Positions 15,897 to 25,100 of a stretch of 64,000 nt of DNA are shown here, one piece after another. The DNA comes from Streptomyces toyocaensis (lineage in GTDB: Bacteria; Actinomycetota; Actinomycetes; Streptomycetales; Streptomycetaceae), in the NCBI RefSeq assembly GCF_000725125.1, contig NZ_JFCB01000031.1:21831-85830 (forward strand). The letters are read 5' to 3'. The translations under genes were made by a program, and so were the position numbers. Each line of letters starts with the position of its first letter. Positions within the stretch are counted from its first letter, which is position 1. The notes beneath the pieces were generated by a model, which was not told where the DNA came from, ran no database searches, and worked only from the letters and a program-made list of their open reading frames with translations.

Positions 15897-17129
15897 ATGG
15901 CACTGCAGATCAACGCCACCAACCCGGAGCACCCGGCGCTCCTGTTGGAACTGCCGTGGCATCTGCCGCTGGAGGAGTGGCCCGAGAGGTACCTGGTGCC
16001 GCTGCCGCGCGGCATCTCCCGGCACGTGGTGCGCTACGCGCGCGCCGGCGAGGAGGTGATCGCGGTGAAGGAACTCGCCCAGCGGCCCGCGCTGCGCGAG
16101 TACGAGCTGCTGCGCGACCTGGACCGGATCGGCATCCCGGCGGTCGACCCGCTCGCCGTGGTCACCGGCCGCACCGACCCCGCCGGGGAGCCGCTGGAGA
16201 GCGTCCTCATCACCCGGCACCTCGGCGGTTCGATGCCCTACCGGTCGATGTTCGAGACGACGCTGCGCCCGGCGACCATGCACCGGCTGATGGACGCGCT
16301 CGCCGTGCTGCTGGTGCGGCTGCACCTGGCCGGATTCGCCTGGGGCGACTGTTCGCTGTCCAACACGCTGTTCCGGCGGGACGCGGGCGCCTACGCGGCC
16401 TACCTCGTGGACGCCGAGACCGGCGACCTGCACCCGGAGCTGAGCGTCGGCCAGCGCGAGTACGACCTCGACCTCGCGCGGGTCAACATCAGCGGCGAGC
16501 TGCTCGACCTGGAGGCCTCCGGGGCGCTGCACCCCTCCGTCGACCCGATCGACTTCGGCACCGAGATCTGCGCCCGCTACCAGGGCCTGTGGCAGGAGCT
16601 GACCCGCACCTCCGTCTACCCTGCGGGCAAGTACCACTACATCGAGCGCCGCATCCGCCGTCTGAACGACCTAGGATTCGACGTGGCCGAGATGCAGATC
16701 GAGCACGCCTCCCACGGCGACACGGTCACCTTCGTGCCCAAGGTCGTCGACGCCGGCCACCACCAGCGGCAGCTGCTGCGGCTGACCGGCCTGGACGCCG
16801 AGGAGAACCAGGCCCGGCGGCTGCTGAACGACCTGGAGAGCTGGATGGCCAGCCAGGACGACTACGCGCCGGGCGACCCCCTGGGCGCCCGCCCGGAGGT
16901 CCTCGCCCACCGCTGGGTGCGCGAGGTCTTCCGGCCCACCGTGCGGTCCGTGCCGCCGGAGCTGCGCGGACCGGTGGACGCCGCGGAGATCTACCACGAG
17001 CTGCTGGAGCACCGCTGGTACCTGTCCGAGCGGGCCCAGCACGACATCGGCCTCGACACGGCCGTCGAGGACTACATCAGGAACATCCTGCCGAAGGCGC
17101 GCGAGACGCTCCAGCCGACCGACGAGTGA
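15897..17129 (+). CDS. DUF4032 protein with kinase-like N-terminal domain
   Basis: A 410-residue protein. Residues about 45-210 resemble the lipopolysaccharide-kinase/Kdo-kinase fold: a catalytic-loop-like GDCSLSNTLF and a metal-binding-like YLVDAETGD are visible, with ALREYELL in the N-lobe. The C-terminal half matches DUF4032 (region YIERRIRRLNDLGFDVAEMQ and the terminal helix region). The family is conserved in actinobacteria and its role is unknown; phosphotransfer is inference. It is preceded by the MBL gene (41 bases) and converges on a universal stress protein gene 22 bases beyond its stop. Confidence 0.8.
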   Translation: MALQINATNPEHPALLLELPWHLPLEEWPERYLVPLPRGISRHVVRYARAGEEVIAVKELAQRPALREYELLRDLDRIGIPAVDPLAVVTGRTDPAGEPLESVLITRHLGGSMPYRSMFETTLRPATMHRLMDALAVLLVRLHLAGFAWGDCSLSNTLFRRDAGAYAAYLVDAETGDLHPELSVGQREYDLDLARVNISGELLDLEASGALHPSVDPIDFGTEICARYQGLWQELTRTSVYPAGKYHYIERRIRRLNDLGFDVAEMQIEHASHGDTVTFVPKVVDAGHHQRQLLRLTGLDAEENQARRLLNDLESWMASQDDYAPGDPLGARPEVLAHRWVREVFRPTVRSVPPELRGPVDAAEIYHELLEHRWYLSERAQHDIGLDTAVEDYIRNILPKARETLQPTDE

Positions 17130-17151
17130 CCCGCGGGCGGTGCCGTCCGGA

Positions 17152-18024
17152 TCAGGCCGGCGGCACCACGGCCACGGGGCAGCCCGCGTGGTGCAGGACT
17201 CCGTGGGCCACCGAGCCGATCCGGGCGCCCACGGCCGTGCGGCGGGCGCGGCGGCCGACGACCATCAGCTGGGCGGTGCCCGCCACCGACAGCAGCACCT
17301 GGCCGGCGCTGCCCATCTCCACGTGCTCGACCACATGCACGCCGGGGTAGCGCTCCCGCCACGGCGCGAGCGCCGCCGCCAGGGCCTTCCGCTCGTACGG
17401 CTCCAGACCTCCGGCCTCGTCGAGGAGCTGGAGCGAGGCGGGGCTGTAGGCGAACACCGGCGGCAGGGTCCAGGCCCGCACGGCACGCACGGTCGCCCCG
17501 CGCCGGGAGGCGGTCTCGAAGGCGAAGGCGAGCGCGGCGGCACTGTCCTCCGGGTCGCCCTGCTGCCCGACCACGATCTCGTGCCCGGCCACCTCGTTGG
17601 ACGGCCGGTCCCCGGCCCGGACGAACACGACCGGCCGGCCCGCCCCGACGATCACCTGCTGGCCGACCGAACCGACCAGGAAGCCCATGATCGGGCCGTG
17701 CCCGCGCGAGCCGAGGACAAGCATCTCCGCGTCGGCGGCGACCCCGGTCAGCGTCTCCACGGCGTCGCCCTCCAGGACGTCCGTCGTCACGTCCAGCTCC
17801 GGGTGACGCTCACGGACGGTGCGCGCCGCCCCACCGACCGAGTCGCGCACCCACCGCTCCTGGGTGGCTCTGTCCCCCACGTCGACCGCGTCGCCGGCCT
17901 CGAACCGCCAGGCGTGCACCACCCTGAGCGGCAGTCCCCGGCGGACCGCCTCCCTCGCCGCCCAGGTCAGCGCGGCGAGGCTCTCCTCGGTTCCGTCGAT
18001 CCCTGCCGTGATCGGGCGCGTCAT
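17152..18024 (-). CDS. Tandem-domain universal stress protein
   Basis: A 290-residue protein made of two Usp domains (about 1-140 and 150-290). The first has the nucleotide-binding GxxG-N9-GS motif (GSRGHGPIMGFLVGSV); the second has the degenerate GRRARRTAVGARIGSV, so ATP binding may differ between halves. Tandem Usp proteins in actinomycetes respond to hypoxia, stationary phase or other stress. The ATG at 18024 is used. A second tandem Usp gene is present at 57708-58613. Confidence 0.9.
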   Translation of the reverse strand: MTRPITAGIDGTEESLAALTWAAREAVRRGLPLRVVHAWRFEAGDAVDVGDRATQERWVRDSVGGAARTVRERHPELDVTTDVLEGDAVETLTGVAADAEMLVLGSRGHGPIMGFLVGSVGQQVIVGAGRPVVFVRAGDRPSNEVAGHEIVVGQQGDPEDSAAALAFAFETASRRGATVRAVRAWTLPPVFAYSPASLQLLDEAGGLEPYERKALAAALAPWRERYPGVHVVEHVEMGSAGQVLLSVAGTAQLMVVGRRARRTAVGARIGSVAHGVLHHAGCPVAVVPPA

Positions 18025-18248
18025 GCGGTTCCTCCCGGTGCTCGTGTCCAGTGCGCGGGGTCCAGTCTTCCCTACGCCCCCGCACGGCTCCGACGTGGGA
18101 GCAGGCAGGGGTGGACGCCGCCGTGGCCGCACCTCGGCTTCCGGCCCGAGGGCCCGCGGGCGGACCGTGTCGCCGGCCCGCTGGGCGGCCGGGTCCGGAC
18201 GCGGGAACCCGCGCCTCCCGCCCGTCACCGACCGGACACACCCCCCGC

Positions 18249-18573
18249 CAGGTCCGCATGCACGACGACTTCATCAGGGCGTCGTGAAGGGCGAGTTGGT
18301 CCCCGGCGGCGATCCGGTCCTCCCGGGCGGCGCCGTGTCCGTCCAGGTGCCCGGCCCCTTCCACGTGTCGTGACACGGTCACCGTGGACCGGACGGCGCT
18401 GCGCGCCGGCGCCACCCCGGGTCACGGTCGCGGTCGGCCCCGCCGATCCCGGCACCCCGCTCACCGCCCTGCCCACGCCCGTGCTCCGGGTCGGCGACGG
18501 CGGCCGGTCGGGCACGGACTGGACCCAGCTCTTCGGCGGCCGGCGGCCGAGCGCCTGTGCCGGCCGTACGTGA
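18249..18573 (+). pseudogene. Decayed TerD-family gene remnant upstream of AIM24
   Basis: Three short pieces in different frames resemble TerD-domain proteins. At 18249 the frame reads QVRMHDDFI (compare GKVRSDDDFVFYN in TerD), then a stop. At 18372-18419 a second piece reads DTVTVDRTALRAGATP, and one base later another frame continues with VTVAVGPADPGTPLTALPTP and VLRVGDGG until the stop at 18573. These match the TerD order (acidic metal-binding motif, then a hydrophobic beta-strand, then the LRV strand). TerD and AIM24 genes are neighbours elsewhere in Streptomyces, as I remember. The rest of 18025-18611 shows nothing else convincing. Confidence 0.5.
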
Positions 18574-18611
18574 TCCTGGCGGAGGGCCGGAGTCCGGGCG
18601 AGGATGCGCCC

Positions 18612-19289
18612 ATGAAGGGTGACCTGTTTTCCAGTCAGCACATGGTGCAGCCGGCCACGGCCTCCGGCATGACGATCGAGAACGCCAAGTGCGTCCGCTA
18701 CGCGGTCGACGGTGAGATGCTCGCCCGTCAGGGCGCGATGGTCGCCCATCGCGGCGACCTCCGGTTCGAGCGCAAGGGCCAGGGCGTGGGCGGCATGCTC
18801 AAGCGCGCGGTGACCGGCGAGGGGCTTCCCCTCATGGCGGTGCGCGGTCGGGGCGAGGCCTGGTTCGCCCACGAGGCGCAGAACTGTTTCATCGTCGAGG
18901 TCGACCCCGGTGACGAGTTCACCGTCAACGGCCGCAACGTCCTGTGCTTCGACTCCTCGCTGTCGTACCGCATCGCGACCGTGAAGGGCGCCGGCATCAC
19001 CGGCGGCGGCCTGTTCAACAGCGTCTTCACCGGGCACGGCAGACTGGGGCTGGTGTGCGACGGGAACCCGCTGGTCATCCCCGTTTCGCCGCGGTCCCCT
19101 GTCTATGTGGACACGGACGCGATCGTCGGCTGGACCGCGGGCCTGGACACCTCGCTGCACCGTTCGCAGTCGCTCGGCTCGATGCTGCGCGGCGGATCGG
19201 GTGAGGCCGTGCAGCTGATGCTGCGGGGGGAGGGACACGTCGTGGTCCGGCCCAGCGAGGCGACACCGCACAGGGTCCAGCAGCACTGA
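18612..19289 (+). CDS. AIM24 family protein
   Basis: The 225-residue protein matches the AIM24/TIGR00266 family: glycine-rich beta-structure with GMTIENAKCVRYAVDGEML at the N-terminus, LKRAVTGEGLPLM in the middle and a late DTDAIVGWT motif. Bacterial AIM24 proteins are soluble, of unknown role, and often sit near TerD-domain genes. Here the gene follows a decayed TerD remnant, so the ancestral pair has been lost. The ATG at 18612 is chosen by family N-terminus. No signal peptide is present. Confidence 0.85.
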   Translation: MKGDLFSSQHMVQPATASGMTIENAKCVRYAVDGEMLARQGAMVAHRGDLRFERKGQGVGGMLKRAVTGEGLPLMAVRGRGEAWFAHEAQNCFIVEVDPGDEFTVNGRNVLCFDSSLSYRIATVKGAGITGGGLFNSVFTGHGRLGLVCDGNPLVIPVSPRSPVYVDTDAIVGWTAGLDTSLHRSQSLGSMLRGGSGEAVQLMLRGEGHVVVRPSEATPHRVQQH

Positions 19290-19369
19290 ACGTCGTTGAC
19301 CCCGGCCGCCCCGCGCGTCAGGGTGGATCACGGCGCGGATCACCGCCCCGCGCCGGAAGGGTGGCAGTC

Positions 19370-20329
19370 GTGATCGGGATCACCGACATCGAGACCGCGG
19401 CCGGGCGGATCGCCGGGCACGTGGTGCGGACGCCGACCGTGCCGAGCCCCGGGCTGTCGGCGCTGCTGGGCGCCCCGGTCACGGCGAAGCTGGAGCTGCT
19501 GCAGCGCACCGGTTCGTTCAAGGTGCGGGGCGCGGCGGCCAAGCTGCTGTCGCTGAGCGAGGCCGAGCGGGCCGCCGGGGTCGTGGCGGTGAGCGGCGGC
19601 AACCACGGGATCGCGCTGGCGGTCATGGCCGCCGCCCTGGACGTGAAGGCCACGGTGGTGATGCCGCGTTCGGCGCCCGTCCGGGCCGTGGAGATCGCGG
19701 AGTCCGCGGGCGCCTCGGTGCACGTGACCGACGACATGGACGGCGCCTTCGCCCTCATGACGCGGCTCCAGCAGGAAGGGCTGACCCTGGTGCATCCCTT
19801 CGACGACCCGGTGGTGATCGCCGGCCAGGGGACCGTGGGGCTGGAGTTCGCCGCGGACGCCGGGGAACTCACGGACGTACTGGTGAGCATCGGGGGCGGC
19901 GGACTGATCGCCGGTGTCGCGGCGGCGCTGTCGGCGCTGCGGCCCGGGGTGCGCGTCTGGGGTGTGGAGACCGAGGGTGCGCAGGCGATGTCCGAGGCGC
20001 TGGCGGCCGGCGGCCCGGTGCCGGTGGGGCTGACCTCGATCGTCTCCACGCTCAGCGCCCCCGCGGTGTCCCGGCTCACGTACCGGCACGTCTCGGAGCT
20101 GGTCACCGAGGTGCTGGTGGTGCCGGACCGGGAAGCGGTGCGGGGTTCCCTCGAGCTCGCGGACCACGCCAAGGTGTGGGCGGAGCCGGCCGCCGGCTGT
20201 CTGCTGCCCGCCGCGCGGCGGGTGCTGGACCGGGTCGGCGAGGGGGCCCGGCTCGGTCTGGTGGTCTGCGGCGGCAACGCCACCACCGGCGACATGATCG
20301 CCTGGACGGAGCACTTCGGACTTCGCTGA
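19370..20329 (+). CDS. Threonine/serine dehydratase (PLP, no ACT domain)
   Basis: A 319-residue fold-type II PLP enzyme. The cofactor lysine is in TGSFKVRGA (about residue 50), the phosphate-binding loops are SGGNHGIAL and GGGGLIAG, and the usual VCGGNAT motif is near the C-terminus. It should deaminate serine/threonine or a similar hydroxy-amino acid. The ACT regulatory domain of biosynthetic IlvA is absent, pointing to a catabolic type. Two GTG codons compete: GGAAGG at 19356 is too close to 19361 and correctly spaced for 19370, so I prefer 19370. Confidence 0.85.
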   Translation: MIGITDIETAAGRIAGHVVRTPTVPSPGLSALLGAPVTAKLELLQRTGSFKVRGAAAKLLSLSEAERAAGVVAVSGGNHGIALAVMAAALDVKATVVMPRSAPVRAVEIAESAGASVHVTDDMDGAFALMTRLQQEGLTLVHPFDDPVVIAGQGTVGLEFAADAGELTDVLVSIGGGGLIAGVAAALSALRPGVRVWGVETEGAQAMSEALAAGGPVPVGLTSIVSTLSAPAVSRLTYRHVSELVTEVLVVPDREAVRGSLELADHAKVWAEPAAGCLLPAARRVLDRVGEGARLGLVVCGGNATTGDMIAWTEHFGLR

Positions 20330-20402
20330 TCCCTCCGTTGAACGGACCCCGCCCGCTCCCCCGTACCACTGGGGACAGCGGGATCCAGCGGTTCGACGAG
20401 GG

Positions 20403-22046
20403 ATGGCCATGGGCAGGGCGCACGTCTCCACAGACCAGCCGGTGGGCGGCCGGTACCGGCTGGTCGAGATCACCCGTCGTGAGACCAATCTCGTCAGCTG
20501 GTACGCCGACGACCTGCAGACGGGCCGCCCCTGCCTGGTCACCCGTACCGAACTGCCGCCGGACGCCGGTGAGGCCGCCCGCCGCGCCCCCTCACGCGTC
20601 CAGCGGGCCACGGAGACCGTGGCCCGGCTGTGTCCGGGCCGGATCGCCACCGTGATCGACACGATCGGCGAGGACGACGTCCTGTGGACCGTCACCGCCT
20701 GGATCGACGGCACGCCCCTGGACGCGGTCCTCGCCGAGCAGGGCACCTTCAACCACGTGCGGGCCGCGCGCATCGCGCTGGAGCTGCTCGACGTGCTGGA
20801 CGCCGCGCACGCCGAGGCCGTCACGCACGGCGAACTCAGTCCGGGCCAGGTGTTCCTGCGCGAGGACGGTCCCATCGTCGTCACCGGGTACGGCCTGGCC
20901 GGGAGCACGTCGGCGCCGCGGCTCACCGCCCCGTCGTACGCCTCCCCGGAGCAGGCCCGCGATCAGCGGATCGGTCCCGCCGCGGACCTGTGGGCGCTCG
21001 GCGCGATCCTCTACACGATGCTCGAGGGGCGCCCGCCGTTCCGGGACCGCGGCGGGCCCGGGGCCACGCTGAGGGGGGTGGACCGGCTGCCGCTGCGCAG
21101 CCCGGTGCGGTCGGGGCCGCTCACCCGGGTCGTCCAGGGGCTGCTGCGCAAGGACGCGCGGGAGCGGCTGACCCGCCAGGTGGTCCGGGAGGCCCTCACC
21201 CGGGTCCTGCGCGAGGACCCGGTCGCCGTCCATGCGCCCGTGCCCCGCCCCCGGCTGCGCGGCGGGTACACCGCGGGTCTGCGCCGTGCGGGCCGGGGCC
21301 GGAGCGGGAGGACCCTGCTCCTCGGCACCTCGCTGGCCGTCGTCACGGTGGCGGTCGCGGTGCTCGCCGCGACGCGGGGACTGCCCGGCTCGGGCTCCGG
21401 CTCCGCCGCCGGCGCCCCGCCCGTGTCGGCGTCCCCTCCGGCGGGTTCCGTGCCTCCGGCATCCGCGCCGGCGGTCTCCGGGGCGCCGGGCGGCGGGCGT
21501 GCCCCGGGCGGCCGGGACGCGTCCCCGCCCTCCACCGCTCCGCCGGCGCCCGCCCCGTCCCCGTCGGGCACCGGTGGCCTCCCGCCCGGCTACCGGACCT
21601 ACCGGGCCCCGGAGGGCTTCTCCGTGGCGCTGCCCGACGGCTGGGAGCGGCTGGACACCTCACGCGCCTCCGGCCCGGCCTACCGCGTGACCTTCGGCGC
21701 CGAGGGGGATCCGCGCACCCTCGCGGTCACCTACAGCGAGCGCGTGGGGACGGACGCCGTCGCCGTGTGGCGGGACGACGTGGAGCCGCCGCTGGAGCGG
21801 TCCGGCGGCTACGAGCGCATCGGCGCGATCGTGGCGAGGACCTACCAGGGACGCGAGGCCGCCGACATGGAGTGGTACACCGAGAGCGACGGCACCCGGC
21901 TGCGCACCTTCGGCCGCGGCTTCCTCCTGGGCGGCGGACGCGGCTTCTCACTGCGCTGGACGACCCCCGCCGCCGGCTGGGAGGAACCCGCGAGCCGTGA
22001 GGCGTTACGGACCTTCCTGCGGACGTTCCGTCCGGGCACGGGCTGA
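20403..22046 (+). CDS. Transmembrane Ser/Thr pseudokinase with secreted domain
   Basis: The 547-residue protein has a PknB-like kinase domain (about 15-270), one membrane helix (about 303-323), a Pro/Ala/Gly/Ser-rich linker (325-395) and an extracellular domain (about 396-547). The C-lobe is recognisable (SYASPEQARDQRIGPAADLW, then LGAILYTMLEGRPPF), but the catalytic motifs are gone: HRDLKPEN is replaced by HGELSPGQ (residues 142-149), DFG by GYG (162-164), the glycine loop lacks its glycines and no beta-3 lysine is seen (CLVTRTEL). It is predicted to be inactive and to act as a scaffold or sensor. Its end overlaps the convergent serine hydrolase gene by 42 bases. Confidence 0.85.
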   Translation: MAMGRAHVSTDQPVGGRYRLVEITRRETNLVSWYADDLQTGRPCLVTRTELPPDAGEAARRAPSRVQRATETVARLCPGRIATVIDTIGEDDVLWTVTAWIDGTPLDAVLAEQGTFNHVRAARIALELLDVLDAAHAEAVTHGELSPGQVFLREDGPIVVTGYGLAGSTSAPRLTAPSYASPEQARDQRIGPAADLWALGAILYTMLEGRPPFRDRGGPGATLRGVDRLPLRSPVRSGPLTRVVQGLLRKDARERLTRQVVREALTRVLREDPVAVHAPVPRPRLRGGYTAGLRRAGRGRSGRTLLLGTSLAVVTVAVAVLAATRGLPGSGSGSAAGAPPVSASPPAGSVPPASAPAVSGAPGGGRAPGGRDASPPSTAPPAPAPSPSGTGGLPPGYRTYRAPEGFSVALPDGWERLDTSRASGPAYRVTFGAEGDPRTLAVTYSERVGTDAVAVWRDDVEPPLERSGGYERIGAIVARTYQGREAADMEWYTESDGTRLRTFGRGFLLGGGRGFSLRWTTPAAGWEEPASREALRTFLRTFRPGTG

Positions 22047-23480
22047 GCCGCGCGGGGCACGCAGCCTGCCCAGCGGCCACTCGTTCAGCGGGCGGGTGAG
22101 CCAGCGGGCCCGGAAGGTACGGTCGGCCAGGGAGCACACGACCCTCAGACGGTGCGGCGTCTCCAGGAACACCACGTCCACGGTGAGGGTGCCGCCGGCC
22201 GGGCCGCCGCTCACGGCGACCGGGACGGGCTGCTCGGTGACGGTCCACCCCTGTCCGTCGAACCGCGCCTCGAACGGCTCGCCGTCCTCCGTGAGGCGCA
22301 GGACCCAGCCGCCGGCATCCGCCCTGACCTCGGCCGCGGTCAGTTTCGGCTGGTCGGCGCAGACCCCGCCCTCCGGGGTGAACTCGGCGCCCGCCCAGTC
22401 ACCGGCTCCGTGCGTGGGCAGGGGGCCGCCGCCGGCCGGGGGCAGGGCGAGCCCGTCGAGGCGCTCGCGCAGGGCGGTGTCCGCGTCCCCCCGGCCGGGC
22501 AGCGGCGCGGCGTGGAAGGCCGGCAGGAGGTGCCGCCAGACAAGGTCGAGGTACTCCTGCATCTGCTCGGTGGCCGTCGTCGCGGCGATCACCGCGTCGT
22601 GCTCGGGCAGGACGAGGCAGAACTGCCCGTACGCCCCGTCGCCACGGTACCCGTGCCGGGAGATCCAGAACTGGTGTCCGTAGCCGCGGTCCCAGTCCCG
22701 CCGGTCCCCCTCCCCCATGGCGCCGGCGGTCGGTAGGTGCGGGCGGGAGGCGCGGGCGACCCAGCCCTCGGGCAGCAGCCGCTCGCCCTGCCGGACCCCG
22801 TCGTCCAGATAGAGCTGGCCGAGGCGCGCGACGGCGTCGGTCGTGGCGTGCAGTCCGCTGAAGCCGATCTCACGCCCGGTGCGGTCCCGCTGCCACACCG
22901 TCGCGCCGATGCCCAGCGGGTCGAACAGCCGGGGGCGCAGATAGTCGGTGAGCGTCTGCCCGGTGACCCGCTGCACGATCGCGCCGAGCGTGTACGTGCA
23001 CGGCTGGTTGTACGCGAAGACGGTGCCCGGGTCGCGCTGCGGCGGCTGCAGCAGGAACCCGCGCACCGGCTCGGCGGGGTCGGCGCCGAAGGCCGCGTCG
23101 ACGGTCTCGCCCTCGTGGCCGCTGGCCATCGACGCCACGTGCCGGACCAGCATCGCCCGGCTGCGCGGGTCGGTGATGTCGGCCTCGAACTCCGGGAAGT
23201 ACGACAGCACCGGGGCGTCGAAGTCGATCAGTCCCTCGCCCTCGGCGAGAGCGGCGGCGGTCGCGGTGAAGCTCTTGCTGAGCGAGTACAGCAGGTGCGG
23301 GCGCCGCTCGGTGTACGGCGCCCACCAGCCGGAGGCGACGAGCCGGCCGTGGCGCAGGATCATCAGGCTGTGCGGCTCGATGCCGGGGGCCGCCTCGAGG
23401 GCGTCGAGGAAGGCGTGGACGCCGGACGCGTCGACTCCCTGGGCGGCGGGGGTGGAGGCGGGCAGGGCGTGGGCAGTCAT
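22005..23480 (-). CDS. Serine hydrolase, beta-lactamase family (class C fold)
   Basis: A 491-residue penicillin-binding-protein-like hydrolase. The nucleophile motif SxxK is in LLYSLSKSF (about residue 60), and the second motif YxN is in VFAYNQPC; the domain ends near residue 350 and is followed by a C-terminal beta-rich region. No signal peptide is visible, so it is probably cytosolic and acts as an esterase or peptidase rather than a secreted beta-lactamase. The start is the ATG at 23480. It is divergent from the F420-type oxidoreductase gene, 72 bases apart. Confidence 0.85.
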   Translation of the reverse strand: MTAHALPASTPAAQGVDASGVHAFLDALEAAPGIEPHSLMILRHGRLVASGWWAPYTERRPHLLYSLSKSFTATAAALAEGEGLIDFDAPVLSYFPEFEADITDPRSRAMLVRHVASMASGHEGETVDAAFGADPAEPVRGFLLQPPQRDPGTVFAYNQPCTYTLGAIVQRVTGQTLTDYLRPRLFDPLGIGATVWQRDRTGREIGFSGLHATTDAVARLGQLYLDDGVRQGERLLPEGWVARASRPHLPTAGAMGEGDRRDWDRGYGHQFWISRHGYRGDGAYGQFCLVLPEHDAVIAATTATEQMQEYLDLVWRHLLPAFHAAPLPGRGDADTALRERLDGLALPPAGGGPLPTHGAGDWAGAEFTPEGGVCADQPKLTAAEVRADAGGWVLRLTEDGEPFEARFDGQGWTVTEQPVPVAVSGGPAGGTLTVDVVFLETPHRLRVVCSLADRTFRARWLTRPLNEWPLGRLRAPRGSARARTERPQEGP

Positions 23481-23552
23481 GGGGCCATCCTGCCCGGGTG
23501 GCATGCGGGTGATCCGTCGTTTTCCCCTGCCGTGCCCGGGGACCCGGGCGGC

Positions 23553-24524
23553 ATGGTGCGAATCGGATACACGATGATGACCGAGCAGGCCGGGCCCCGT
23601 GAGCTGGTCGCGCACGTGGTGCGGGCGGAGGAGGCGGGCTTCGACTTCTCGGTCACCTCGGACCACTACTTCCCGTGGCTGGCGTCGCAGGGTCACTCGC
23701 CGTACGCCTGGAGCGTGCTGGGCGCCGCCGCGCAGGCCACCTCGCGCATTCCGCTGATGACGTACGTGACCTGCCCGACGTTCCGCTACCACCCGGCGGT
23801 GGTGGCGCAGAAGGCGGCGACGGTGCAGCTGCTGTCCGAGGGCCGGTTCCGGCTGGGGCTCGGTTCGGGCGAGAACCTCAACGAGCACGTGGTGGGCGGC
23901 GGCTGGCCGTCCGTGGACGTGCGGCACGAGATGCTCGAGGAGGCGGTGGAGATCATCCGCGCCCTGTTCGGGGGCGGGCACGTGAACCACCGGGGCACCC
24001 ACTTCGACGTCGAGTCGGCCCGGCTGTGGGACGTGCCGGACGAGCCGCCGCCGATCGGCATCGCGGTGTCCGGGAAGCGGTCGTGCGCCCTGGCGGGCAG
24101 GCTCGCCGACCTGGTGATCGCCACCGAGCCGGAGGCGGAGCTGCTCGACGCCTTCGACCGGCACGGCGGGCAGGGCAAGCCGCGGGTGGGGCAGCTGCCG
24201 GTGTGCTACGACCCCGACCGGGACGCGGCCGTGGCACGCGCCCACGACCAGTTCCGCTGGTTCGGCAACGGCTGGAAGGTGAACTCCGAGCTGCCGCACC
24301 CGGCCTCCTTCGCCATGGCGACACAGTTCGTCCGCCCGGAGGACGTCGCCGGGTCCGTCCCGTGCGGCAGCGACCCGGCGGACTTCGTCGAGGCCGTCCG
24401 CCCCTACGCCGAGGCGGGCTTCACCGAGATCGCCCTCGTGCAGATCGGCGGCGAGTCGCAGCCGCAGTACCTGGACTGGTCGGAGAAGACGCTGCTGCCG
24501 GCGCTGCGGGACGCGTTCGGCTGA
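23553..24524 (+). CDS. LLM-class F420-dependent oxidoreductase (TIGR03557-like)
   Basis: A 323-residue TIM-barrel flavin-type enzyme of the luciferase-like superfamily. The N-terminus (MVRIGYTMMTEQAGPRELV), the DHYFPW segment and GRFRLGLGSGENLNEHVVGG match F420-dependent oxidoreductases of the glucose-6-phosphate dehydrogenase-like subgroup TIGR03557. It should use deazaflavin F420; the substrate is unknown. The ATG at 23553 is used; no strong Shine-Dalgarno is seen. It is divergent from the serine hydrolase and followed by the ssgC-like gene. Confidence 0.85.
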   Translation: MVRIGYTMMTEQAGPRELVAHVVRAEEAGFDFSVTSDHYFPWLASQGHSPYAWSVLGAAAQATSRIPLMTYVTCPTFRYHPAVVAQKAATVQLLSEGRFRLGLGSGENLNEHVVGGGWPSVDVRHEMLEEAVEIIRALFGGGHVNHRGTHFDVESARLWDVPDEPPPIGIAVSGKRSCALAGRLADLVIATEPEAELLDAFDRHGGQGKPRVGQLPVCYDPDRDAAVARAHDQFRWFGNGWKVNSELPHPASFAMATQFVRPEDVAGSVPCGSDPADFVEAVRPYAEAGFTEIALVQIGGESQPQYLDWSEKTLLPALRDAFG

Positions 24525-24631
24525 CATCGGCAGCGGCCCGGGGCACGATGTTTCACCCGTCGGGCCGAGCATCTTACGCGGATGCGGGGTACTAGAGGGC
24601 TTTACGTCGGTGACTTCCCGGAGGCCTTCTC

Positions 24632-25057
24632 GTGAACTCGTTCGTGCACAAGACCCTGGTGGTGGAGCTCCAGGCGGGCGTCACGGACCGCTTCCCCGTG
24701 CTCGCCCACCTGAGCTACGACCCGTCCGACCCGTTCGCCGTCACCGTCGTCTTCAGCCACGACGGCCGGGTGCTCGCCCGCTGGCAGCTGGACCGCGAGA
24801 TGGTCACCGACGGTCTCACGCGCCCCGTGGGGATCGGGGACGTGCGGCTGCGCCCGGAGTCGCGAGGGGTGGGCAGGGAGCTGCGGATGGAGTTCCTCGG
24901 TGAGGCGCACGCCGACGGCGGCCGGCACCACGCGGTGGTGTTCGCGTGGGCCGAGGCGGTCGGCGAGTTCCTGCACGAGACCCGCCGGGTGGTCGCGCCG
25001 GGGACCGAGGAGGTCCACGTGGACGACTTCCTCGCGGACGTTCTCGCGGGGAGCTGA
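24632..25057 (+). CDS. ssgC: SsgA-like sporulation/cell-division protein (SsgC-like)
   Basis: The 141-residue protein is a SsgA-like protein (SALP), found only in morphologically complex actinomycetes, where these proteins guide septum placement and wall remodelling during sporulation. Conserved SALP features are visible: LSYDPSDPFAVTVVF near residue 30, WQLDREMVTDGLTRPVGIGD near 55, and a C-terminal acidic helix. The GTG at 24632 follows GGAGG by about nine bases. The ssgC name rests on size and on remembered order relative to RNase HI and clpP3/4; the family call is firm. A hairpin follows at 25064. Confidence 0.8.
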   Translation: MNSFVHKTLVVELQAGVTDRFPVLAHLSYDPSDPFAVTVVFSHDGRVLARWQLDREMVTDGLTRPVGIGDVRLRPESRGVGRELRMEFLGEAHADGGRHHAVVFAWAEAVGEFLHETRRVVAPGTEEVHVDDFLADVLAGS

Positions 25058-25063
25058 GCCGCG

Positions 25064-25094
25064 GGGCGCGCGGGGCCGGGGGCCTCGCGCGCCC
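25064..25094. terminator. Long hairpin between convergent ssgC and DUF6328 genes
   Basis: Nine-base perfect arms (25064-25072 and 25086-25094) extend inward through a G-U pair and GGCC/GGCC to give about 14 pairs with a three-base loop. It starts six bases after the ssgC-like stop and ends seven bases before the end of the convergent gene at 25101, so it can terminate both transcripts. No T-tract is present. Confidence 0.65.
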
Positions 25095-25100
25095 TCGCCG

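Noticed and set aside
24569..24592. SigB-type promoter before the ssgC-like gene
   Set aside because: GGGTAC is present but the GNNTN spacing is 13, outside 14-16, so I did not annotate it.
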